Assembly: GCA_024195265.1 (NCBI GenBank) | Contig: JAJLRJ010000003.1 | Coordinates: 31,753,143-31,817,142, forward strand | DNA: 64,000 bases | From: Dendrophyllia cribrosa | Lineage: Eukaryota; Cnidaria; Anthozoa; Scleractinia; Dendrophylliidae | Reading direction: 5' to 3' | Shown here: positions 12,201 to 23,800 of the stretch, piece after piece | Numbering within the stretch: position 1 is the first letter of the stretch | How the letters are laid out: each line of letters begins with the position of its first letter | Translations under genes and position numbers: made by a program | The notes under the pieces: model-generated | The model's input: only the letters and a program-made list of their open reading frames with translations | Told to the model about the DNA's origin: nothing | Databases searched by the model: none

Positions 12201-15200
12201 ATCTCGTTTGATGGGCGTGGCTCAAAATAATTTTTACCCCTAAGAGGTACCAATTCTCAAACAACACATGTCATATTCTGTCATATTTTTTTCGGCTCAT
12301 ACCCTAAAAGGTACCGCGATAATTCTAATGGTGGTCATTTTAGATTTTAGTACCCTAGGCGGTACCAATTTACAAATTTTGACCCCTAAAAGGTACGTCG
12401 AGCACCCCCGTCATTTTTATTTGGGAGTTCCCCTCCCCCGGGAAGAAAGGCTTGGTAGTGAGTTTTTCTGGTATGTAAAGAACGTAAGTTGTCCCTTGAA
12501 AAAGTCTGGAGATCGAGCGGCATTCTCTTAACACTATTTCCATCTTAGACATTGGCCAGTGTTGTTATCGTTAGTGTCCATAGATTAATGGAAGCTGGGC
12601 TGTTGAATTGCAATTGTATACTTGTAGATGGAACATTGTCATACTAACCAAAGCCTACAGTTCCATTCATGCAGATGACCGATGCATCTTCATAGTTATG
12701 TAGAGTTCGGAAGTTGTCTCTATAGTGCAGCATTCTGGTCAAAATATTATCAGTGTTGTCACTGTGGGTGTTCTCATAATAATTAAAGCAATGGTGATGT
12801 ATTGGAACTAAATAGAGCGGCGGTTTTCAATTGAGTGTCAGAAGTAATTTCGGGATTGCTTTGGTTTTGCATTGCTACGCTTTGTGATTGGCTAAAAAAT
12901 CTCGCGCCACTTTATGAACCAATCAGAAGTAAAACCAAAACCAATCGTGACTTACTCGCACGCATTTTCCCGCGCTTGGCGCCGGCTACATGTATTTGTT
13001 TGGCAGTCTGATTAGTTCATTGGATTGTCTGCGTCTATTGTGATTGGCCAGTGTGATTGCTTTGGTTTTGGTTTTACGACACTAAAGTGAAAAAAAACTG
13101 CTCTATTTTTAGATATAACAGTGTCATACTAACATAAGCCTACAGTCTCATTCACGCAGACGACTGATGCATCTTCAGAATGACGGCAGTTGTGATCATT
13201 CCAGCCATTATGCGGACAATTCTCAATTGAACTTTCATTACCCACGCAATGTACGTTGTCAAGCCATATATGACCATTCCCCTCGCCAAATACAGCTTTT
13301 TTGAGAGCAAGAAGGGCTTTGGCATGACCAAGCTTACGACAAACGACTTGGGCGTCGTTTATATCCCAGTAATCATCACAAACAGTTCCCCAGTGACCAT
13401 TGCGAAATAATTCTACTCTTCCTTCTCCGATTCTGTAGCCATCAGCAAGTCTCAAAGTTTGACCTGAAAAAAAAAAAAAAACAGTCGATCTCTACTAATG
13501 TACGGTTTTTTTAAAGTTTACTTTGATATGCATTAATGTAACTCAATTACCCTTGTACTCACTACATTATAACATTGTTCTTTCAATAAATAACATATCA
13601 AATAGTCACTTCCGCAAACAGATAACAATAAACCGTATTTGACTTTTCTTGCAACATTAAGGTCCGGTATGAAAGGGGCTTGCCCTGGCTATTTTGATCT
13701 TCAGTTGTTAATGAATCACCAAAACGTAAGCAGCTCGTTCGTGTGCATGTGCTGTGTCGGTGCTCATGTCAGTCTTTTTGCTAGTGCTAGTGTGTGTGTG
13801 GCATTGTCCGTTTCTAGTTCGGTTTTAGTGGAATTCGAAAGTTTCCTTTTATAACACGATTTCGTTTCTCACCACAAAAAGGGAAGATCCCTGAAGCTCT
13901 TCTTTTGACGTTTCTACCTTAACGCGATTATTTAGGTACTCGTAGAAAAGGAAAAAAATCGACTTCTGTAGTCATATTTGACGTCTGGGAAGTCGACATT
14001 TTCGTTGCTTGAGGTTTCTTGGCCCGTCCACACGTATACGTTTACGTTCGTAAACGCATATTTTTTTATGCGTTTAGGCCTCCCGTCCAAACGTAAACGA
14101 TGAAAACGGTCACCCTAAACGGATATTTTCGAAAACGCTCTCAAAAGTGGATATTTTCGAAAACGCCGTTTACCCGTTTACGTGTGGATAGCGTAAACGG
14201 ATATTTTCGTAAACGCTGATGTCACAGATTCGGACCCAGTCCACAAATAAGGAAAATAGAGCAGATATCTAATATGGCGGACTTATCAAGTACTTATCTA
14301 CGCATGCTTAATGCAGATTTGAAGCGTTTACGTATCGTTTTAGCGTTTACGTGTGGACAGGTGAAAACGAATCGTAAACGATGCCGGCTGGCTTCGTGTG
14401 GACGGGAGCGTTTTAGATAAAAAATGTATGCGTTTACGAACGTAAACGTATACGTGTGGACGGGGCCACTATTGTACCGAGTTGAACCATACTCAATGTC
14501 AATATCGGTCTCATTGTCCGAGTCAGTGTCAGTGTCATTGCAAATCTATGAATTTTCTACCTGGGGTTGCTATTGGTGTATATTTGCAGACGACTCCTAC
14601 ATTTTCCCCTCGGAAGCAATTGTGACTTCCCCATCCGCCATGACGACACGCCGCGATGCTCTGTTCATCACCATCACAGTGAACATCATCCAACCAAATC
14701 TGACTTGGTGCAGAGGAAGAACCATACCAGCCACAGCAATGTGTGCTCCAGGCCCCTTCTGAATAACCCAGCATCCGACAGATGACGTTTGCTTCATCGA
14801 TTCCCCAGTAGTCGTCACATATTATTCCCCATGTACCGTTAAGGAACAATTCCACTCGTCCCTGATTTGACGTGGTACCATCACGCAAACGAACCCTTAA
14901 TTCTAAATATAAATAAAAGAATAACAAGTGATACACCAGAAGATATCAGTAAATTGATTTAAATGGATAGATGAACTACATAAAACCGTTTTGCTTTGGG
15001 GACTCGATCTACCGTGATAGAGTACCCTTCCGTTTTTAGCAAAATTAAAGTTCGGTTTACATGGCCAATACCGTGTAAAAAATATAAGTAGCATATCGGA
15101 TCTGAAAAGATTACGGTCCAAAAATAAAACAAGTAAATAAGAAGGAAAGAACAGCGAACGAAAATGCTGCTGGTGTACGTTCGCGGTACGGTCCTTTGCT

Positions 15201-17726
15201 TCTTCTTTACAATTCTAGAACTTGGTGTTTTTGTGCATGCGCAACTCACCTGGATGAGGTCCTGGTGCTAAGGTTGGGCCTTCAATGAGAACAAAAATAG
15301 TAAGCAACAATGAAGTAACAAATTCATTCTTTACAATATTTATTCCAGAATTGTTTCCTCGTGCAGGTCAATGTTATAGGGGAGTAACGACCACTTTTGC
15401 AGTTGCAGTTGGCAACGATAACTCAGTTTTGTGTGTAGTTCGATGTTATAAGGGAATACAATGCATGTTCCATTTTACATCATGTTCATGATCGCCAAGT
15501 CTATTTTTTAAATCCATGCATATTGTCAAGAATTTAGAATGAACTTTCGAAAATTATGAGAGTCTTAGCAAGTTTTAACCGAACCTCGAAATCTCGGAGA
15601 TTAAAAAAGGTATGGGGTTAGTTTCTAGAGAAACTGTGGTGCTGCGTCGGTGGGGGGATGAAACACGAGAATTTAGTTTTATCGACTGAGTCGATAAGGT
15701 AAATTGACCACCGTAAAAAGATTCAAGTAGCTGACGTTTCGAGCGCTAGCCCTTCGTCGGAGCGAATCAAGGAATTGTGGGTAGTGTGTGGTTTTATATA
15801 GTAAGCGGTGGAGCTACGCTATTGGTGGAAATTTGGTGACGTGAAAAACAAATGTGGGGTTTGAGAGTGCCGATTTGATAGATGATTTTTTGTTCTAGGT
15901 TTTTACGGCTTTACAAAGACGCAGCCAAACCAGTCGCGCGCCATTTTAATCTTACTAACCATTCTAAACAACACATGACAATCTGCGGCCTTTCCCTACA
16001 CCAGGGTAACACAGAAAGCCGTAAACACCTAGAACAAAAAATCATCTTTCAAATCGGCACTTTCAAACCCCACGGAATCAACGATCGCTTTTCATTCAAC
16101 TAATTTACATTTGTTTTTCACGTCACCAAATTTCCACCAATAGCGTAGCTCCACCGCTTACTATATAAAACACACACTACCCACAATTCCTTGATTCGCT
16201 CCGACGAAGGGCTAACGCTCGAAACGTCAGCTACTTGAATCTATTTACGGTGGTCAATTTACCTTATTAAAAAAGGTATCTCGGAGTTTTGGGTTTGTTT
16301 CGGCGTCTCAATTTTTGAAAAATCGGACCTTGGAATCTCGCAAATCCAACCCGAGTTGGGCCAGAAGCTTGGAGTTCAAAAATCGGCACTTGTTTGATTA
16401 TGTTACTAGCCACAAACTAACGAACTACTGCGAGAGAAAACAGCTGTTAATGTTCTTTCTGTAGCATGTTGTCATGAAGAACAGGGCAACACTAGCTACA
16501 ACTTAAACTATCAGTATATAATGCTAACGTTTGTTACCTTCAGTGGGTGGAATAGAATCATTTAAGCACACAACTCCAGCGTCTTCATAATGTACACAAT
16601 CATGAGTATTCCAGCCATTGTGCCTACAAGCAGCGATGCTTTGTTCATCACCGCGGCACTTCACATTGTCCATCCAAATGGGAAAAGAGCTGTTTCCTTC
16701 TCCAAAATGAGCATATCTAACAGCATTAACTGCGGCAGAGTAATTGAGCATTCTGCACAGGACTGTAGCCTCTCTGAATCCCCAGTGGTCATCACAGATT
16801 GTACCCCACTGTCCTTGGTGGTATATCTCAACACGACCTTCGTGTGATGAGTTTGAGCCTCTAAGACGTACTTTTATATCTAAAACACGTTAAAACGTAT
16901 TTATGCGTTAATTATATATCCCGGGTACGTATTCAGTTTGTCGTATATTACCACAAAAAGAAAAATACAACGAAAGCAGTTTTAAAAAACTTAGAAGAAT
17001 TAGGAGGAAAATTAATGAAATGAATTGCCTTTGCAAAGCCTGTTATTATTATCCAGCCATAAAAAGACTAAAAAGGCGTGATCACTGGTTAATTTGGTTA
17101 ATTGGTTTTCCTTCCAGCCCCGATTTTATGAGAACTAATAAAGATTAAAAAATTTTACTTATCACGATTCACCTTACTTCTCGTTTACAATTTCTGGATT
17201 GGCATTATCATGCTTTCTGGAACCATGGCTGCCATGGCCTTTGTCATTTGAGTCCCACGGGACTGAAGGTCACGTGAGTGAAAACGCTCTATTACCAATG
17301 ATCACAACAAACAAAAGCCAAGTACTAAACAGGGCCCAAGTACATTGATTTGAATTGTCTCTCCTAAGTAAGCGATGTATGACCAATGAATTTATTACTT
17401 TACCTGGAACAGGTGGTGGTGATGTTGGTTGGGTCACTAAAACGAGAAAAAGGAGATTAAGGTTAAAAACAAAATGTACATTAAACATACCTAACTAATT
17501 TTGTCAGTATACATGTGTATACAGTGATGGAACTATGTGATGGTTTTGTCACGTATTTACAGACATTAAAAATCAAAGGCTCTTATGAGCCAACTCGTGA
17601 ACACGAAACAACCTTTGGACCCTCCCCTCTCCTTGGAGTTTTGCTCCACCCTCATCTCCCCCTAATGCCATCCCCATAGATAAGACAGATGACCATGACA
17701 TATCGCGGCTCAGTGTTAAATTTAAA

Positions 17727-17808
<82 letters not shown>

Positions 17809-20800
17809 ATATATATATATAATATTTAACTAGTAGAGGAAAAATTGAACTCTTCATCTGCTATAAAAGTGCTCAATGGATATAATCCAGAGCTTTGTAT
17901 AGAAAGAAAGAATATGGACTAGTTCAAACACATATATTTGCAACTCCGAGTTTCATGCTTCTCTCGAAGCAATCATCAGGCAACTGCCCAAAAATAACGG
18001 ATACATTCAAGATATACAAATTTGAAAATTAGGAACAATACCTTCTAGCGTGACGTGTCAAGATACAATTGGTGAACAGCTTAAACAAATACGGTGTTCA
18101 ATATAATATTTATAGATATTAATCAAGAGCAGATGCACGTTGGGAAATATGCTTAAATAGCCAGACTTATAACCCCGTCAGGGTTTAAAACAACATTTCT
18201 TTTCTTACCGGTGCCGCTGCAGTTCTTTCCGTTAGCTTCTAATAATACACCATTGGGGCATGCGCATTTGTGTCCTCCATTAGGGCCTAATAAGCAAAGA
18301 TGGCTGCAACCGCCGTTGTTTATGTGACACGGGGGTCTGTTTATTGGGAACGCTAAAGATGAAAATAAGTCATTTGAGAGGTCTAAATTAACAAGTTGAC
18401 CTAATTAGAATGTGAACAGCCGCCCCTCCCCTCAGGAAAATATAAACTGAGAACATCACCTTTATCAGACTACAACATTGTTTAATGTAAACTATTAACT
18501 TCTTTACATCAATTTTGATTTACGATTTAAGAAACAGTCTTGGTGGCCGTTAAAAGAGTTAGACAGGGTTGTATTGACGGAATGGGGCTATAATGTACGG
18601 AATGGTAAAATGTCATTTTAGTGCCAGATTACTTATATAGAATATCGTTAACGTTTCAAGCAATCCAAAATGTCTTCCTATTGAAAGTTGTAGAACGGTG
18701 CTATTTTACGTTTTAGGGTTTTTTGGTGGTTTGTATTTTATTTTGAAATGCTTACAAAGCCTAAAATCGTAGTTAAAAGTTGTTTAACAACAGCCAGTGA
18801 AAAACATTGGTTCCTAAGTTAGAAAAATGCAATATTTCGAGCATAAAGGTAGAGAGAGGACTAAAGCGACGTAGACAGGGATGTACTTAACTTGCTGAGC
18901 CTGTAACATAAGCCGCGATCCATGGTTTTTTGAACAGTAAAAGTCTAGAATAAGCAAGAACAAAATAGTGCAATGTATTATAATTACCGACTGGTTGCCT
19001 GGACTCGTCGGAAACCACAGCACCCGTGAGAAAGACATCGGAGAGATGTCCAAAGTTACGCATGAGCATGGGCCGTGTCGTGTTAAACCACTGTATGCTT
19101 TGACTGTGCCAGTCCACCCAGTATAGATTGTGACCATACAGAGCCAGATCTGCTGGAAATATGTTTTGATCGATGAAGTGCACATTCGTCCTGTTATTGC
19201 CATCCAAGTCTGCAGAATCGATCAAATTGTCGTACGCATCCATCCAGTAAATGCGTTCAACTTCATAGTCAATGACCACACTCATGGGGAACAGTTGCCA
19301 ATCCCATCCATATCCAAGATAAACCACAACTTGTCGATTTTCACCGGTTAAATCCGCTCGTTCTATTTTTGGTTCATAATATCCCCAGTCTGTCCAGAAC
19401 ATGTACCTTAGAATAGGAAATACGAGCATTTTGATGTTATTATGTTATGATATAAAATCATGATCATGGCGGTGAACCGTCAATTGATGGTATTAATGTC
19501 TGGTTGTTGTTGTCATTGGTCAGTTTAGCCATGATGTTATTGGCTGTTGAGACTCACAAGACTCTGAAGATGAATCCGCTCACCAGGCTGTCGAAACGTC
19601 AGTCAATTTCAACAACAACAGTTCTTTTCAGAACTACATTAACCCGAACGATCACACTCTACAGACTACTGATACCACTTACATTGTGTTAGATTGATAG
19701 TGACCAATAAAAAGAGTAGACATATTTGTATTCTCGGTATTTAACTGGAACTAGCTTAAATGGAGACTCATGCGGGGGAATGTCACAAAAAATATTTCCA
19801 TGTGAAAAGATTTTTCCGCATGAGCCTCGAATGCAAACTAATTCCAGTTCAATACAGAGAATAAGAATATTGTTTATTGATATTGTCTCTAAGGAAAAAA
19901 GTATAATTTCACTGGAATTATTTTTACCATAATCCCTAAGTTGCTGTTACACAAGGAGAGAGCAAAAGCCAACCAGAGTTCAGATCATGAAGTTACGAAG
20001 AGTTCAGATCATGAACTGAAGAAGAAGCCCATCAAAATCTTGAAGGCTTGGCTACCGAATTCAACAGATTGCAGAAGGTTGTGATCAATGTTACAGTCGG
20101 GAAGAAAATAGAGAAAATTAAGATAGCCCATCGCCTAGGAATTGCGAAAAATGTCGCTAGTGTCTGACACTCCAGAGCAACTTGAAGTTGACTCGAGGCG
20201 GTACGCACCTCTCGAAACGCCTCACAAGATTGGCTCAGAAAACAATAGAACAAACAACAGAACAATGGACCCTAGCCCTGTAAACAATACATGTGCGTGA
20301 TAACCAGGTCCAATGAAATTAGAGGTTCTGAAGAGGTGCGTGGCTACTGTTGAAGTTAGTGTTAAATTGTTTTATAAAGCAGCACCTTTAAACTGGAAGT
20401 TCCGGTATAAGTGGAGTCTAGCCTGGCCATTCTCACTTTCACTTGTCAATCAACCACTAAACCATTAACAACTGACAAACAACACGCGTCTAAGACCATT
20501 ACTGACAATATTTGTACCATCATAGTTATAGCGGAGCTCTACGGGCCGAAGGCCCGCGTGGAGCCCCATACTCATAGAACCAGGCATAGAACCATGCCGG
20601 TCATTTTTCATGGTCATGGCTAGCGGAATGTTTCGCGGGCGCGTCCGTACGTCGCGCAGGGTTCAGTAGCTCGGGCTTTGTTTTTCGCGCGGCTACACAG
20701 CCGTCAGCTCGGTAAACACTTTTATTATTAGATCTTTCGCTGGTCAGTGTTTAACGGAGAAGTAATGTCGTTATTTCCCTGCATTTTTTCGCGGTTTGCT

Positions 20801-23800
20801 ACTCAAGACAGGGATACTAATTAAGGGATACTCAGAAGCCGCTTTAGTGGAAAAGAAGAGCTTTCTGGGATAAAATCTTGCTTCGAGCAACTTCATACTT
20901 TTTTCAACGGATATTACGGATTTCAGAACCAAAGTAGCGGAGATTTAAAGAATTAACAAGCAAGCAGGGGACTCAAAGGTAAAACAGATTACATTTTTCG
21001 ATGGGAATTTATCTTGATATCAATCTGTGATTGACTTTTTTTGTGTGTTGTGTAGTTTTGGAGAATTGTTTTTGAAACGTGCTTATTGATTTCTTGAATT
21101 TCATCGAAGGCATAAACTAATGGGGATTTGAATAAATTTTTTCCAAAGAAAGTTGTGTTGTCCATTTTTATGTGTTTGTTCATTCATTACATAGATTGAA
21201 CAGCGATTTTATGTAAACAAAACAAGACTTAGACTTCACTCGCGTCGCCTTATGCAAATTTGTTTGTGTATTTTTGCAATTTTGATTTCCAAATCAGTTT
21301 CTCGGGCAATTTTTGACAAGCAACAAGTGTATTTTATTCGGAAAGTAGTCGTGCTAGTTATTCTAGATGGAGAAAAAGTTGTTTTTGTGAACTTTTGTAC
21401 GGTCTAAATGTACTGTGCCAAAACCAACATCCGCCTAGCTGCATGGAATGTCCGCACCATGTTCGAGACATCAAGAACTGCACAGGTTATCAGTGAGATG
21501 AGGAGGTACAGACTGGACATTCTGGGGATTAGCGAGTGCCGATGGACAGGCTCTGGACGCCGAGTGAACAGCGATGGATCAGTTACCTTGCACTCTGGAC
21601 ACGACAGCCAACACATACGCGGCGTGGCCCTCATAGTCTCAAAAGAGAAGGTCAACACCCTGCAAGAATGGGAACCACTAAGTGACAGGTTGATCAGAGC
21701 ACGGTTCAGCTCTAAGCACTGCAAACTTACCATCTTGCAGTGCTATGCTCCAACAAACGAAGCTGATGAGGAAGATAAGGACGACTGGTATGAGGAATTA
21801 CAACAAGCAGTCTCCAAAGTCCCTCAGCATGACATGCTACTGATCATGGGTGATATGAATGCTAAGGTTGGAGCTGATAATACCGACTGCGATAGAGCTA
21901 TGGGGAAACACGGATGCGGTGTGATGAACGACAACGGAGAACGTCTGATTGGTTTTTGCCTGGAGAATAACTGTGTAATCGGCGGTACCATCTTTCCACA
22001 CAGAAACATCCACAAGCTCACATGGAAGTCTCCTGATGGCTCCACTGTCAACCAGATCGACCATATCTTGATCAATGGAAAGTGGCGCAGGTCTCTTCAA
22101 GATGTTCGAGTTTGTCGTGGTGCCGATGTCAACAGTGACCACTACCTAGTTACAGCAACCATTAAGCTGAAACTCAGGAAAGTGACCAAGCAGAACCAGT
22201 CCAGAAAACATCTAGATGTTGCCAAACTGAAGTGCCCTAACACCACCAAAGAGTTTGCACTGAGACTGAAAAACCGCTTTGCTGCCCTGGCTGACGATGA
22301 TGAGGACCCCAGTGTTAACACCAAGTGGGAAACCATCAAGAAGACATATGTCGAGACAGCCACCAATGTCTTGGGCTACAGACGGAAAAAGAACAAGGAA
22401 TGGATAACAGCTGGTACTTGGCAGAAGATAGAAGAAAGGAAACAGCTGAAGGCCAAGATATTGAGCACAAAGTCACTCAGACTCCGAGAGCAGGCTCAAG
22501 AAGCCTACAAGATGAAGGACAAAGAGGTGAAGAAGAGCGCTCGGAATGACAAAAGAGCTTTTGCTGAGGAGCTAGCAGGTGAAGCCGAGCGTGCTGCTGC
22601 AAGAGGTGAGATAAGTACTGTTTATAAGATCACAAAACAACTCTGTGGCAAAAACACCAGCCAGTCTGACCCTGTCAAAGACAAGGATGGCAACAACCTC
22701 ACAACAGAGCGTGAACAAGCAGCCAGATGGGTACAACACTTCCGTGAGGTACTCAACCGCCCAGAACCAGATGATCCTGCTGACCCTCCACCAGCCGAGG
22801 ATGTTTTGAACATCAACATCAGTCCCCCAACTGAAGCAGAAGTCAGGTGTGCCATCAAAGCTATGAAGAGTGGGAAAGCTCCAGGCATCGACTCCATCCA
22901 TGCTGAAATGCTGAAAGCTGACCTTGGTACTTCAACCAAGGTTCTCACGGACCTCTTCAGAGACATCTGGGAGACTGACACAATACCGGGCGACTGGACC
23001 AAAGGCCTAATTGTCAAGATCCCCAAGAAAGGCAACCTCCGGGATTGCGACAACTGGCGGGGCATCACACTGCTCTCAATTCCATCAAAGGTTTTCTGCA
23101 GGATTCTTCTTGCTAGAATTGATGCAGCCATTGACACTGTACTGAGACAGGAACAGGCAGGATTTAGAAGAGGTCGGGGGTGCATAGATCAGATCTTTGC
23201 TCTGAGAAACATCATCGAGCAGTGCATCGAGTGGAACACCCCTCTCTACATTAACTTTATAGACTTCAGGAAAGCTTTCGACAGTGTGCACCGCGACACC
23301 CTATGGAAGATCTTGAAAACATATGGTGTCCCTCCAAAGATGGTTACACTCATGGGTTTGTTCTACCACCAGTTCGAGTGCAGTGTCATCATAGATAACA
23401 ACCTGTCAGAATGGTTCTTCGTGGAGTCAGGTGTACGTCAGGGATGTATCATCTCTCCCATCCTCTTCCTGCTTGCCATTGACTGGATCATGCGCAGAAC
23501 AACGGCTGACAGACCCCGGGGCATTCAGTGGACACTCTTTTCCCAACTTGAAGATCTTGATTTTGCGGATGACCTTGCTGCTCTCTCCACAACACGTTGC
23601 CACCTACAGGAGAAAACCGACAGGCTCAGTAAGTTTGCCAAGCAGGCAGGCTTGAACATTAACACCTTTAAGACCAAGGTAATGTGCATCAATGCCACTC
23701 CCGATGCACCAATTACAGCAGAGGGTGAACAACTTGACTTTGTCGAGGAATTCACCTACCTAGGTAGTCTCGTCGCCAAGGACAATGCAGCACATAAGGA

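Noticed and set aside
14424..14762. Plus-strand frame opposite SRCR2
   Set aside because: Shadow of the minus-strand SRCR exon, whose cysteine pattern, splice sites and paralogue are clear.
17573..17857. Tyr-Ile repeat frame
   Set aside because: Translation of a TA microsatellite.
22572..23185. Minus-strand frames within the RTE ORF
   Set aside because: Antisense shadows of a 978-codon retrotransposon ORF with catalytic motifs.
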